Shown here piece after piece: positions 9,351-18,048 of a stretch of 64,000 nt of DNA. Positions within the stretch are counted from its first letter, which is position 1; every line of letters starts with the position of its first letter. Below the pieces are notes generated by a model, which worked only from the letters and a program-made list of their open reading frames with translations, did no database searches and was not told the DNA's origin. The position numbers and the translations under genes were made by a program. The stretch spans positions 1 through 64,000 of the forward strand of contig RIAY01000002.1 of assembly GCA_003833075.1 (NCBI GenBank). The letters run 5' to 3'. The DNA is from Muribaculaceae bacterium Isolate-036 (Harlan). Lineage in GTDB: Bacteria > Bacteroidota > Bacteroidia > Bacteroidales > Muribaculaceae.

Positions 9351-9381
9351 CAAAAATACAAAAAATGCAAAAGATATCAAA
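9351..9381 (-). promoter_or_regulatory. Promoter of the nqr operon
   Basis: Read on the minus strand: TTTG at 9381-9378, 19 bp, TATTTTTG at 9358-9351. This is an exact TTTG-N19-TAnnTTTG match, placing the start near 9345 with a leader of about 50 nt before nqrA. The -33 box abuts the terminator of the preceding TPR gene. Confidence 0.75.
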
Positions 9382-9418
9382 AAAAAGCTTCCATTCATTT
9401 CAGAATGGAAGCTTTTTT
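9381..9418 (-). terminator. Terminator after the TPR gene, perfect 16-bp stem
   Basis: Stem aaaaaagcttccattc (9381-9396), 6-base loop, exact complement at 9403-9418. It lies 33 bp beyond the TPR stop. The A-tract/T-tract ends make it capable of ending transcripts from both strands, and it separates this cluster from nqr. Confidence 0.9.
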
Positions 9419-9450
9419 ATCCAATTGACCGATTGTAATCGGAAATACTT

Positions 9451-11085
9451 TTATTTAAGGCTGTCAACGTATTTACGCACAGCTTCGTTGTCGGGATCAA
9501 GAGCAAGGAATTTGTTATAGTATTCCTTAGCCTTTGCTACATCGTCTTTTTTGATGTAGTAGTTGCCGAGATACATGTAGAGAGTCTTGGCATCGCGTGC
9601 ATATCGTGATGGATCCGGACTCTTCTCAAGAAGAGCAACCGCCTCCTCATATTTGGGTTGCGCGGCGAAAGCTGCCTCGTCCTCGTTGGCTGCGGTCTGT
9701 TTTGCCACATCGCCCTGAAGCATCTTGGGTTTATAGTTGTCAGGGAGGATAGAAGCCATTTTGTCGGCGTTGGCAAGAACTTCATCGAAGAATTCTTTCG
9801 CTTTTGCCGGGTTGTCCTTATTCTCTACGGCAGCATAGAAAGAGAATGTAGCCTGTTGGTTGTAATCGTTATAACCAGGTTCTTCGATTTTCTTTACGTA
9901 GTCGCGGAATGCTTCAGCGGCTTTGGTGATATTGTTCTGGTCAACATATTTCATTGCCAGATCCTTGCTGAATGCCGCGTTGTCGGGCATTTCCTTGATA
10001 CCTTCTTCAAGAACGGCAACAGCCTCGTCTGCGCGTTTAGCTTTGGAAAGTTCGTCTGCGATCAGGGTAAAGTCGATTGCCGCGAACTTGTTGGCGGCAG
10101 GATTTGCCTTGTGCGCAGTGTAGAGTGCCTCTGCCATGGGGAGAAGCTGGCCTTTCATTGATTCGAGCTGAGCGGCGTTCATGAACTGGTAACGCTGTGC
10201 AGTGAAGTTTGCCGGATCCTGCTGCATAAGCTGTGTGGCATATTCGTAGCCTTTCTGATAGTCGCCTCCATAGAAAAGAAGGAAAGCGTATCTGTTTTCA
10301 TCCTGTTTGAAGTGGCTTGGGTTCTGAACGTATTTGCCATATTCGTTAGCCGCATTCTTATAGTCTTTCGCATTATAATATGCGTTTGCAAGCTCACGCT
10401 GTCCTAATGCTGAGTTCGGGTTCACTTCAAGAAGCTTCTTGAGCATGTCGATCGCATAGGGGGGATTCACCATTGTGAAGAGGTTGGCGTATTTCACATA
10501 TGCATATGATGCCTCAGGGTCATAGCTTGTTGCCATTTCGTATTTAGCACCTGCATCACCCCAGTCTTTCTTTTCAGAGGCAAGGTCACCTTCGAAGATA
10601 TAGTAGTCGGGGTTCTTCATATCCTGTTTGTATGCTTTTTCGACGCGTTTTGTAATCTGCTTCTGGTATGCTACCGGATCAGCCATGTCGTATGCACGTG
10701 CTATGGCAATCTGCAGAGACGGGTCTTTCTTTCCTTTGGATTCGCCTTGTTTGAAGAATTGCTCTGCCTCTTTCTGGTTTCCGTTGAGAAGAGCAAGTGT
10801 TCCGGCTCCGATGTAATTGTAGCCATATTCAGGATTTGCCTGCATACCCTGTTCGAAATATTTCTGAGCCTCGGAATTTTTCTTCTCGTGAAGCGCTATC
10901 ATACCAAGGTAGTAGTCGCTCACTGCCTTGTCAGTGCCTGAATTGTTGAGACTGCGGAGCAAGAGCTCTTTCGCATTGTCGAACTGGTCAGCCTTGTAGT
11001 ATTCGGCTCCTTCGACATGGGTCTGCGCGTTTGCCGAAATCGCGAAGCCGGCAAGGCAGAGGGTCATAATTCCTTTAAATTTCAT
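9451..11085 (-). CDS. Periplasmic tetratricopeptide-repeat protein
   Basis: The 544-residue product begins with a signal peptide (about 1-20, ending ISANAQ) and is otherwise almost entirely helical TPR-type repeats. Examples are YYLGMIALHEKKNSEAQKYF near 60 and YYIKKDDVAKAKEYYNKFLA near the C-terminus. It is probably soluble in the periplasm and acts in protein-protein contacts; there is no catalytic motif. It is the last gene after the small membrane protein and PstS-like lipoprotein, next to the exbB-tonB cluster. This neighbourhood recurs in Bacteroidales, so a role alongside the TonB machinery is a reasonable inference. Confidence 0.88.
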   Translation of the reverse strand: MKFKGIMTLCLAGFAISANAQTHVEGAEYYKADQFDNAKELLLRSLNNSGTDKAVSDYYLGMIALHEKKNSEAQKYFEQGMQANPEYGYNYIGAGTLALLNGNQKEAEQFFKQGESKGKKDPSLQIAIARAYDMADPVAYQKQITKRVEKAYKQDMKNPDYYIFEGDLASEKKDWGDAGAKYEMATSYDPEASYAYVKYANLFTMVNPPYAIDMLKKLLEVNPNSALGQRELANAYYNAKDYKNAANEYGKYVQNPSHFKQDENRYAFLLFYGGDYQKGYEYATQLMQQDPANFTAQRYQFMNAAQLESMKGQLLPMAEALYTAHKANPAANKFAAIDFTLIADELSKAKRADEAVAVLEEGIKEMPDNAAFSKDLAMKYVDQNNITKAAEAFRDYVKKIEEPGYNDYNQQATFSFYAAVENKDNPAKAKEFFDEVLANADKMASILPDNYKPKMLQGDVAKQTAANEDEAAFAAQPKYEEAVALLEKSPDPSRYARDAKTLYMYLGNYYIKKDDVAKAKEYYNKFLALDPDNEAVRKYVDSLK

Positions 11086-11305
11086 ATTCTATATGATTGT
11101 TTGATACTTATTATACTTTGAAGAATTAGATCTTGTATGAAATCATTTTTGTAAAATGAACTCGCTTGTCCCTTTTTATGAGCGTTTCAAGAGAAGAGCG
11201 AGTCCAAAATTACTAAAAAAATGCTTTATTCACAAATTATTCATAAGCCGGGAGTATAATATTTGTTAAAATGCGTCATGCTTCGGTGCTTTGCTGTCTT
11301 TGACT

Positions 11306-12310
11306 TTATTTAAGCTCAACTACGCGCGGGTTCATGTGATAGGGGAGTATACCGGTCTTGGATATGATCTTCTGTCCTACAAATCCGGTGACAAAAGTGT
11401 AGAAACTATGGAGCACAGTCGAGTTGGAAGCGGTAGAGATCATGTAGACCTTACGAAACAGAGGGTATTCCCCCGAGTTTATGTATACCTGATATGGTTT
11501 GTAACCGATAGGGTCGAAATCGTTGGCTTCTGTAGGGTTGCTTACCCGGACCACATTCACTTCCGTAGTGAGATTTGTGGCAATGGTGTCGTTCTGGTTG
11601 GCATAGTCCTTGTTGCGCTGTTCCACCGGCACTTTCTTGGCAAGACTGAGGTCATCTCCCAGCCAGCTTACCGATATGATGCCAAGTGCGTCAGGGTCCT
11701 TCTGTACCACATCAAACACTTGCGCGTTGTCTTTTTGTGCGTAGGCATGAGGATTGTCTGAAATTTTTGATCCTTCCGGTAGGAATTTCTCGCGCATATA
11801 GCTTACCGTGGATGAGCCGGCATTGTCAAACACAAGTTTTATGAATGTAGTGTCGTTTCCCGCAAGCTGACTCCAGCGTGTTATCCTGCCGTTGAGTATG
11901 TCTCCGATCTCTTTCATAGACAGTGACGTGACGCGGTTTCCCTTGTTGGTTATAAGAGCCACAGCATCAACGGCGATGCAGTGTGTCTTGACAACTCTTT
12001 TGAACTTGCTCTTGATATAATCCTTTTGTTCCTTGGTAAGTTCCTGCGTAACGATTATTGCCTGCGTTCCGTCAGACATCATCGTGTCGATTGCGTCTTG
12101 TTCACTTACGAAGAAAGGGATGATGGATGATTCGGGATATGAGAATTCAAATACTTCAATTTCCTCGTTCAGTATATTCCGGAATCCGTCATCGCAGAAA
12201 ATCGTAGCACTGCCCTTGGCATATTCGCCGCGTTTCACTTTTGTGCATGACACAGCTCCCAGCACTATAAGAGCCGAGAGCATAATTTGGAATGTAGTAT
12301 TCAATTTCAT
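11306..12310 (-). CDS. PstS-like substrate-binding lipoprotein
   Basis: The 334-residue product has a lipoprotein signal with the modified cysteine at 22 (LGAVSC). It has a type-2 periplasmic-binding fold related to phosphate-binding PstS, with segments such as VDAVALITNKGNRV, MKEIGDILNGRITRWSQL and FDNAGSSTVSYMREKFL. No pstCAB transporter genes are nearby. The gene sits between a small membrane-protein gene (14 bp) and the TPR gene, downstream of tonB. Ligand and role are therefore unclear; phosphate import is not supported by context. The domain assignment is firm and the function is not. Confidence 0.88.
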   Translation of the reverse strand: MKLNTTFQIMLSALIVLGAVSCTKVKRGEYAKGSATIFCDDGFRNILNEEIEVFEFSYPESSIIPFFVSEQDAIDTMMSDGTQAIIVTQELTKEQKDYIKSKFKRVVKTHCIAVDAVALITNKGNRVTSLSMKEIGDILNGRITRWSQLAGNDTTFIKLVFDNAGSSTVSYMREKFLPEGSKISDNPHAYAQKDNAQVFDVVQKDPDALGIISVSWLGDDLSLAKKVPVEQRNKDYANQNDTIATNLTTEVNVVRVSNPTEANDFDPIGYKPYQVYINSGEYPLFRKVYMISTASNSTVLHSFYTFVTGFVGQKIISKTGILPYHMNPRVVELK

Positions 12311-12324
12311 AAGGGTGCGATTAT

Positions 12325-12540
12325 TCAGTTTATGCCTTTGTAAAGCCGGTATGCGCGGAATATTCCATATACAATAAGAAAAGCCCCGATAATGCAGCTT
12401 ACAGTATAGCTTATTATGTCGAAGACATTGAATATAAAGAGAAGTCCTACACCTACGTATACAAGCACCATTATAATGCCGAATGCCATTCGTGCTCCCT
12501 TGGGGGCGACGTGGCGATCATCGTTATCATAACCTTTCAT
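12325..12540 (-). CDS. Small membrane protein upstream of the PstS-like gene
   Basis: A 71-residue protein with a hydrophilic N-terminus rich in charges (GYDNDDRHVAPKGAR), two membrane helices (about 18-38 and 42-62) and a basic C-terminus (RAYRLYKG). Both ends are predicted in the cytoplasm. It is 14 bp before the PstS-like lipoprotein gene, in the same orientation. I do not recognise a named family. Its position between tonB and the binding protein is part of a gene order shared by many Bacteroidales (established knowledge from memory), so it is unlikely to be spurious. Confidence 0.75.
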   Translation of the reverse strand: MKGYDNDDRHVAPKGARMAFGIIMVLVYVGVGLLFIFNVFDIISYTVSCIIGAFLIVYGIFRAYRLYKGIN

Positions 12541-12760
12541 AGCTATTCTGTTTTATATGTTCTTTAAATTTTTAACAAAATTTGTGGGGTATGGTTTAGA
12601 GAGTGTTTGAATTATATGTAAGATTTTCCGGAATTAATTCTTTTCATCCCCGAAGTGTCTTTTTTCATTCACAGCATTGACATTTCATCGGAGTGATGTC
12701 TGTCAAAGCATTTAACAAAATTAACAATTTAATTTAACATTTGAAAGAAAGTACAAAAAA

Positions 12761-12791
12761 ATAAGGGAGCGACAGAAGATCGCTCCCTTAT
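12761..12791 (-). terminator. Terminator after tonB
   Basis: Stem ataagggagcga (12761-12772), 7-base loop, perfect complement at 12780-12791. It is followed on the minus strand by a run of six T. It lies 17 bp past the tonB stop, splitting the cluster into exbB-exbD-exbD-tonB and a second unit with the lipoprotein and TPR genes. Confidence 0.9.
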
Positions 12792-12808
12792 ATAAGGATT
12801 GTATGAAA

Positions 12809-13681
12809 TTACTGATTCTGCAAACGGAACACAACCGGGAGGTTAAAGTAGCTTCGAACGGCAACACCATTGTTTTTACCAGGCTGCCATCTGGGCATCT
12901 TCTTCACAACGCGGATTGCTTCGCGGTCGAGATCGCGGTCAACACCTTTCAGGATTTCCGCATGACCGATTGAACCGTCTTTCTCAACAACGAATTTCAC
13001 GATCACACGTCCCTGGATATCGTTCTGCTGTGCAGACTCCGGATAGCGTACATTATTGCTGAGCCATTTCATCATTGCAGCCGTTCCGCCGGGGAATTCC
13101 GCCTGCTGCTCAACCGCTACGAAGATTTCCTCCTCTTTGGGTTTAACTTCGGGCTCCGGTTCCTTAACGATAACCTGCTCCTGAACCGCCTTGAATTTGT
13201 CGGCGTCATCGCTACCTTCCTGAGTCACGACACCACGGGCGGTGTTGTCCTCTTTCTGGGCGTCCATGTCCATTACCTCGTTCTTAACCTTATCGGCATC
13301 CACGATGGCAATCTGAGTGACCTGAACTGTGGCGAGCACCTCTTCAGGCACTTCTATTTCGGGTTGTTCGAATTTCTGTTCTTCGATTTCAGGCTCTGGC
13401 TCCGGTTCGTCATTCTGTTCGGCGAGCTGGGCTGCCATCATCTTTTCACGCTGCTCCTGAAGGGCGATTGCCTGCTGTTCAGCACGATAATCCGACCATC
13501 TGCTGAGCGCGATTATAAGGATGAAGATCACAACCAGACCGATCAAGGTGAAAATCGCAGCCAGATTGTGGCGTTTGTCACTCTCTTTGCGAAGCTGATA
13601 AGCACCAAATTCCTTGTTTTTATCGGCAAATACGAGATTACGCCAGTCTTGTGAGGTTAGATCTACATTTCTATTAGCCAT
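12809..13681 (-). CDS. tonB: Energy transducer TonB
   Basis: TonB spans the periplasm and passes proton-motive energy from ExbB/ExbD to outer-membrane receptors. The 290-residue product has a cytoplasmic start with LVFADKNKEFGAYQLRK (typical of Bacteroidota TonB), one membrane helix (about 42-61) and a long Glu/Pro-rich spacer (about 90-185). The C-terminal TonB domain (about 200-290) shows VRYPESAQQNDIQGRV and MPRWQPGKNNG. A TonB-dependent receptor gene at 53260 is a plausible client. It is the last of the four-gene exbB cluster and is followed by a strong terminator. Confidence 0.95.
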   Translation of the reverse strand: MANRNVDLTSQDWRNLVFADKNKEFGAYQLRKESDKRHNLAAIFTLIGLVVIFILIIALSRWSDYRAEQQAIALQEQREKMMAAQLAEQNDEPEPEPEIEEQKFEQPEIEVPEEVLATVQVTQIAIVDADKVKNEVMDMDAQKEDNTARGVVTQEGSDDADKFKAVQEQVIVKEPEPEVKPKEEEIFVAVEQQAEFPGGTAAMMKWLSNNVRYPESAQQNDIQGRVIVKFVVEKDGSIGHAEILKGVDRDLDREAIRVVKKMPRWQPGKNNGVAVRSYFNLPVVFRLQNQ

Positions 13682-13719
13682 TTTGTCTTTCTGCTTTAAG
13701 TATTAATAAATCTAACTCA

Positions 13720-14499
13720 TCATTTATGGTGACGGTTCTGGAAGTCGATCACCATGAGTGAATCCGCCTTGGTCATGTTGTCGATCTGATATTTTGAAAT
13801 CGAATTGATCTGCATTTCGTCGAGCACTGACACGAGGCTACCGAAGGAAGCCTGGGGTGTTGACTTGATGATGATCACCGGTTTCTTCAGATTTTCATCT
13901 TTTCTGATCTTGGAGGCAGCCTCGTCATAAGCCATCTGAGCTTTTTCGCGGCCATCTTTGGTTTCGAGGCTTCCGAAACCGCCGCTGGCATATTTCTCTT
14001 TAAGCTTATTGATCTCGGTCAAGACATCCTTGTTACGCTGCTGGATAATCTCGCGGATGCCGCGGGCCTTTCCTGATTTTTCATCGTTAGCAAGGAATTC
14101 GGATTCCTGAATGTTGTTGTTCTCGGAAAGCACTGTTCCGCCGGGGCCTAAAATACCTGCATCACCACCGGGTTTGCCGAAGTAATAATAGATGATAGGC
14201 TGAACTTTACCATTCACTGTGTCCACATCGAATGAGCCTGTTTTTCTTTTTGCGTCAAGAATGATTGTCACAGCGTCGTCGGCTGATGCCTGCGACATGT
14301 TTTCCTCATTCTGAACTTTCTCATTCGAAGGGAGCGCTATTGTCAAAGTCTGCGATTTGATCATTGTCGTACAGAGCATGAAGAACGTAATAAGCAACAT
14401 GTTCATGTCGACCATAGGCGTGAAATCCACGCGGATCTGCATTTTTTTCTGGTGGCCTTTACCTTTGCCGCCACCGTCGTTTTGTTGAACTTCTGCCAT
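13720..14499 (-). CDS. exbD: ExbD/TolR-family biopolymer transport protein (second copy)
   Basis: A 259-residue member of the ExbD family. It has a short cytoplasmic segment, one membrane helix containing the essential aspartate (DFTPMVDMNMLLITFFM, about residues 25-45) and a periplasmic domain. It is much longer than the roughly 140-residue enterobacterial ExbD because of a large insertion (about 95-190). That insertion is rich in charged helix, with a Gly-rich patch (GKPGGDAGILGPGG). It is 5 bp after the other exbD. Two diverged ExbD proteins may form a heteromeric periplasmic part (inference). Confidence 0.92.
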   Translation of the reverse strand: MAEVQQNDGGGKGKGHQKKMQIRVDFTPMVDMNMLLITFFMLCTTMIKSQTLTIALPSNEKVQNEENMSQASADDAVTIILDAKRKTGSFDVDTVNGKVQPIIYYYFGKPGGDAGILGPGGTVLSENNNIQESEFLANDEKSGKARGIREIIQQRNKDVLTEINKLKEKYASGGFGSLETKDGREKAQMAYDEAASKIRKDENLKKPVIIIKSTPQASFGSLVSVLDEMQINSISKYQIDNMTKADSLMVIDFQNRHHK

Positions 14500-14504
14500 A
14501 ATTA

Positions 14505-15230
14505 TTATTCTTCCGCTCCTTTAAGAGCTGTCAATAACGTAAACTTATTCATGTGGATTGTCTGGAGATTGTCCATGACCATATGCACGATGTCGAAAGA
14601 AGTGTTCTGGTCCGCCTTGATGGCAACACCTGTACCGTCTTTGATCTTGTCGGCAAGGTTGGAGTTCTCTGTCTGGCGCATTGCCTTCATCCACATCTGG
14701 AATTCATTGGGTTTGGCTTCATCGGAATTCCAAGAGATCGGAATACCGGTGACGTGGTTGGGATTTTCGTCCTCGCCTGATAGCCATTGATCCATTTTTG
14801 TCTGTCCTTCCTGCTGAGAGGCGAGGTCAAGGAACTCACCCATCTGACTGAGGGGCACACCAAATGAACCTACCTTGCTGAAGGCGTACTTTTGCTCTGG
14901 TGTGAAGCTTATTTTTTTCTTATGCGACTCGTTGTAGATTTCACTCACTTTGTCGAGCAGTGCCATCTTCATCTTCTCGTTGCTCCAATTGGATGAAGTG
15001 TCATTGTTCATTGTGAGCCAAACTTTGCCTTCCGGGCTCAGAAGCACCTGCACGAAGTTTGTTTCCTGCACCTTTTCAGTAGATACTGAAGGGGGTGTGA
15101 TAACCGTGGTGGGCTCCTTCTGAAGGAAGGTGGAAGTCAACATGAAGAAGGTAAGCAAAAGCACGGTCACATCACTCATCGCGGTCATGTCGATGAATGT
15201 GCTTTTTCTTGCAATTTTTACTCTTCCCAT
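14505..15230 (-). CDS. exbD: ExbD/TolR-family biopolymer transport protein (first copy)
   Basis: A 241-residue ExbD-type protein. The N-terminal DMTAMSDVTVLLLTFFML (about 14-31) holds the membrane aspartate needed for proton coupling. The periplasmic part is enlarged, with a charged region and the C-terminal FDIVHMVMDNLQTIHMNKFTLLTA typical of the ExbD fold. It sits 58 bp after exbB and 5 bp before the second exbD. The two copies differ through most of their length, so they are old duplicates rather than recent repeats. Confidence 0.92.
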   Translation of the reverse strand: MGRVKIARKSTFIDMTAMSDVTVLLLTFFMLTSTFLQKEPTTVITPPSVSTEKVQETNFVQVLLSPEGKVWLTMNNDTSSNWSNEKMKMALLDKVSEIYNESHKKKISFTPEQKYAFSKVGSFGVPLSQMGEFLDLASQQEGQTKMDQWLSGEDENPNHVTGIPISWNSDEAKPNEFQMWMKAMRQTENSNLADKIKDGTGVAIKADQNTSFDIVHMVMDNLQTIHMNKFTLLTALKGAEE

Positions 15231-15288
15231 ATTAGCTATAAACTTAATTCGGTTTTGTTAAAGTTAGTTGTGTATTCTCTATTAAGAA

Positions 15289-16146
15289 TTACTTGTGAGT
15301 AGCAGCGAAAGTAGCTACGATAGAGAAACCGATTTCGTCGATAGCGTAGGTAAGGTTGTCGATCTTGTTGGTGAAGAAGTTGTATGAAATTACAGCGAAA
15401 GCACCTGTTGCGATACCGAAAGCGGTGTTCACAAGAGCCTCGGAGATACCTGTAGAAAGCTCGGTTGAGTCAGGAGAACCGGAAGAAGCAAGAGCCTGGA
15501 ATGATTTGATCATACCCATAACGGTTCCGAGAAGACCGACGAGTGTACCGAGAGTGGTGAGGGTAGCGATGATGGGGAGGTTCTGTGACAGACCCGGCAT
15601 CTCGAGAGCTGTAGCCTCTTCAACCTCGTTGCGGAGAGTCGTGAGTTTCTGCTCTTTGCTGAGAGTTGTGTTCTCGTCCATCTCTTTGTAGCGAACCAAA
15701 GTGTTGTAAACCACAGATGCTACAGAGCCTTTCTGGTTTTTGCAACGCTGCATTGCCGCGTCGATTTTGTTTGCAGCGAGGTCAGCCTTGATGTCGGCAA
15801 CGAATTTAGTTGTGTTACCTTTGCCGGAAGCTGATCTGATAGCGATCCAACGTTCGATAGAAAGCACGATAACAGTGAGAAGAAGAGTCATCAGGATAGG
15901 CACGATAAAACCACCTTTGTAAACTGTACCTGCGAGGTTCAGAGGATGACCGTCTGTTGTGCCCCCTTCGAAGTTACCGGAGTAGCCCATACCGAAGAGG
16001 AAGATGCATACGGCTGCGACAGCGCAGGCGATAATCACTGCGAATGCGTTGCGGATACCGCGGATGTTGCTGATTTTTTCCTCTTTCTTAACTTTTGCAG
16101 AAACAGTTGCTGCTGGCTTGGGTGCCATTGGTTTCTGAGATTCCAT
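15289..16146 (-). CDS. exbB: ExbB/TolQ/MotA-family proton channel protein
   Basis: A 285-residue inner-membrane protein forming the pentameric proton channel with ExbD. Three helices are visible: about 30-55, about 78-98 (before the ERWIAIRS motif) and a C-terminal pair region with GTLVGLLGTVMGMIKSF and EALVNTAFGIATGAFAV. The last two are the MotA/TolQ/ExbB signature. It carries a Lys/Ala-rich cytoplasmic N-terminus (about 1-25). It is the first gene of the exbB-exbD-exbD-tonB unit. Confidence 0.95.
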   Translation of the reverse strand: MESQKPMAPKPAATVSAKVKKEEKISNIRGIRNAFAVIIACAVAAVCIFLFGMGYSGNFEGGTTDGHPLNLAGTVYKGGFIVPILMTLLLTVIVLSIERWIAIRSASGKGNTTKFVADIKADLAANKIDAAMQRCKNQKGSVASVVYNTLVRYKEMDENTTLSKEQKLTTLRNEVEEATALEMPGLSQNLPIIATLTTLGTLVGLLGTVMGMIKSFQALASSGSPDSTELSTGISEALVNTAFGIATGAFAVISYNFFTNKIDNLTYAIDEIGFSIVATFAATHK

Positions 16147-16536
16147 AATCGTTCTAAATTTAAATTGTTTTTGTTAAAAGATTAATTATTTCTTTAAGAT
16201 TTTTTACTTTGTTGTCTGATGTCCGCCCGCCTCATGTCGTGATGTGTGGAGAGTGGCTTAATGCGAGCTTTCATGTAACCTTGTTGTGTCGGTATTGGCA
16301 CTTTGCGAGCCTATAGTATTGTCGACATTGCAAAGTTACAATATATTTTGAATAAATCATCATTCGATTATAAAAAAATATAGAGTTTGCGGCTAAATTT
16401 GTTTTTATTAAGCAAAGATGCATTAAAAATATGTTTTATAACATAATTTTTGAATTTCATTTCAAAAGTCCGGACACGTAGTATATTGTGTGTAGGGGCA
16501 TGGACTATTGTGTGCTCGCCATCCGGCTAAAATATA
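16147..16536. other. Intergenic region upstream of exbB
   Basis: A 390-bp AT-rich stretch with no coding sequence. It holds a minus-strand -7 element (TAACTTTG, 16338-16331) that probably drives exbB, giving a leader of about 180 nt. I see no good -33 box and no strong hairpin between it and exbB. The part at 16440-16530 is unremarkable. Confidence 0.6.
16331..16338 (-). promoter_or_regulatory. Likely -7 element for the exbB cluster
   Basis: TAACTTTG on the minus strand fits TAnnTTTG exactly. No TTTG is found 19-21 bp upstream, so the call rests on the -7 box alone. It implies a leader of about 180 nt before exbB. Confidence 0.45.
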
Positions 16537-16574
16537 GGCGGTGTGTCAAATTTTATCAATTTTGACACACCGCC
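16537..16574 (-). terminator. Terminator after pgk
   Basis: Perfect 14-bp stem ggcggtgtgtcaaa (16537-16550) with complement at 16561-16574 and a 10-base loop, 26 bp past the pgk stop. The T-rich tail on the minus strand is modest. Confidence 0.85.
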
Positions 16575-16600
16575 GTTTGTGATTATATTGTCAGGGCATA

Positions 16601-17851
16601 TCAGCCTTCGATAGCTGCTACGCCGGGGAGAGTCTTGCCTTCGATAGCCTCGAGGAGTGCGCCGCCGCCTGTGGAAACATACGAAACGCTGTCGGCAAGA
16701 CCGAATTTGTTGACGCATGCAACGGAGTCGCCGCCACCTACCAATGAGAACGCACCGTTTTTGGTTGCCTCTACAATTGCTTCTGCAATGGCTTTGGAGC
16801 CGGTGGTGAAGTTGTCGAACTCAAATACTCCGGCAGGACCGTTCCAAAGGATAGTCTTGGCGGGTACGATCACGCTTCTGAATGCCTTGATTGATTCGGG
16901 ACCGGCATCAAGACCTTCCCAGCCTTCGGGGATGTCAAGAACAGAGCATATCTGAGTGTTTGCATCATTGCTGAAGGCATCTGCCGCAACGCAGTCTGTG
17001 GCGAGAACGAGGTTGACACCCTTCTCCTCTGCCTTTTTCATGATGTCGAGAGCAAGGTCAAGCTTGTCAGACTCACAGATGGATGTTCCGACGTTGCCGC
17101 CCTTTGCTTTTGCGAAGGTATATGTCATGCCACCGCAGAGGATGAGATTGTCAACCTTGTCCATGAGGTTCTCGATGATACCGATTTTTGTCGATACTTT
17201 GGAACCGCCCATGATAGCAGTGAACGGACGTTTGATGTCTTTAAGGATGTTGTCAACAGCTTTTACCTCTTTCTCCATAAGGAAGCCGAGCATTTTGTCC
17301 TGCTGATCGAAATAATCGGCGATTACGGCAGTGGAAGCGTGGCGACGGTGAGCTGTTCCGAATGCGTCGTTTACATAAACGTCCGCATAGCTTGCGAGAG
17401 TCTTTGCGAATGTCTGCTGACGCTCTTTCATTTCTTTCTTAGCAGCGTCGAATGCAGGGTCGTTCTTGTCGATTCCAACGGGTTTGCCTTCCTCTTCCGG
17501 ATAGAAACGGAGGTTTTCGAGAAGAAGAACCTCGCCGGGTTTAAGGTCTTTTGCAGCCTGCTCGGCACCCATGCAGTCGGGAGCGAACTTGACCTCGCAG
17601 CCAAGAGCCTTTGCTACCGCTTCGCGAATCTGCGAAAGGCTCAGTTTGGGGTTTACTTTACCTTTTGGCTTGCCCATGTGCGACATGAGAATAAGAGAAC
17701 CTCCGTCGCTGAGTATCTTTTTAAGGGTGGGGAGGGCACCGCGGATGCGGGTGTCGTCTGTAATGTTGCCGTTTTCATCCAGTGGCACATTGAAATCCAC
17801 TCTTACGATGGCTTTTTTGCCGTTAAAATTGAAATCTTCGATTTTAGCCAT
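16601..17851 (-). CDS. pgk: Phosphoglycerate kinase
   Basis: Glycolytic enzyme making ATP from 1,3-bisphosphoglycerate. The 416-residue length fits. Diagnostic motifs are [12 protein letters not shown] near 15, MSHMGKPKG near 58, [12 protein letters not shown] near 118, [10 protein letters not shown] for the domain interface and [10 protein letters not shown] with VGGGDSVA in the nucleotide-binding half. It is transcribed alone, with a consensus promoter at 17938-17969 and a terminator at 16537-16574. The promoter region is shared with the divergent kinase/RapZ gene. Confidence 0.97.
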   Translation of the reverse strand: MAKIEDFNFNGKKAIVRVDFNVPLDENGNITDDTRIRGALPTLKKILSDGGSLILMSHMGKPKGKVNPKLSLSQIREAVAKALGCEVKFAPDCMGAEQAAKDLKPGEVLLLENLRFYPEEEGKPVGIDKNDPAFDAAKKEMKERQQTFAKTLASYADVYVNDAFGTAHRRHASTAVIADYFDQQDKMLGFLMEKEVKAVDNILKDIKRPFTAIMGGSKVSTKIGIIENLMDKVDNLILCGGMTYTFAKAKGGNVGTSICESDKLDLALDIMKKAEEKGVNLVLATDCVAADAFSNDANTQICSVLDIPEGWEGLDAGPESIKAFRSVIVPAKTILWNGPAGVFEFDNFTTGSKAIAEAIVEATKNGAFSLVGGGDSVACVNKFGLADSVSYVSTGGGALLEAIEGKTLPGVAAIEG

Positions 17852-17937
17852 TTTATTGAAATATATTGGGTTATTTAATTCTTACGGTTTATATGCCGAA
17901 GGTGAAAGCTTAAGAAATCGTGCGTATTCACCACCTG

Positions 17938-17969
17938 CAAAATTAATAAAAATAACAAAGTTGAGCAAA
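17938..17969 (-). promoter_or_regulatory. pgk promoter
   Basis: Minus strand TTTG (17969-17966), 20 bp, TAATTTTG (17945-17938): an exact consensus match. The -33 box lies inside the left arm of the inverted repeat at 17957-18016. Confidence 0.75.
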
Positions 17970-18016
17970 TAAAATTTTGTCGCAGTATCATTAATAAGGT
18001 TAATTTGCTCAACTTT
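17957..18016. repeat. 14-bp perfect inverted repeat between divergent promoters
   Basis: Left arm aaagttgagcaaat (17957-17970) and right arm atttgctcaacttt (18003-18016), with a 32-bp spacer. The left arm contains the pgk -33 box, and the right arm lies just upstream of the plus-strand -7 element. The position suggests an operator bound by a dimeric regulator (inference). Confidence 0.8.
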
Positions 18017-18019
18017 TAT

Positions 18020-18027
18020 TAATTTTG
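18020..18027 (+). promoter_or_regulatory. Likely -7 element for the kinase/RapZ fusion gene
   Basis: TAATTTTG fits TAnnTTTG. The only nearby TTTG (18004-18007, in the right arm of the inverted repeat) is 12 bp away, closer than the usual 19-21, so this promoter may need an activator. It predicts a leader of under 20 nt before the start at 18049. Confidence 0.45.
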
Positions 18028-18048
18028 AAGTAAATTAACAACTATTTC

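Noticed and set aside
11306..12310. Phosphate ABC importer component
   Set aside because: The PstS-like fold is present but no pstC, pstA, pstB or phoU is nearby and the context is the TonB cluster.
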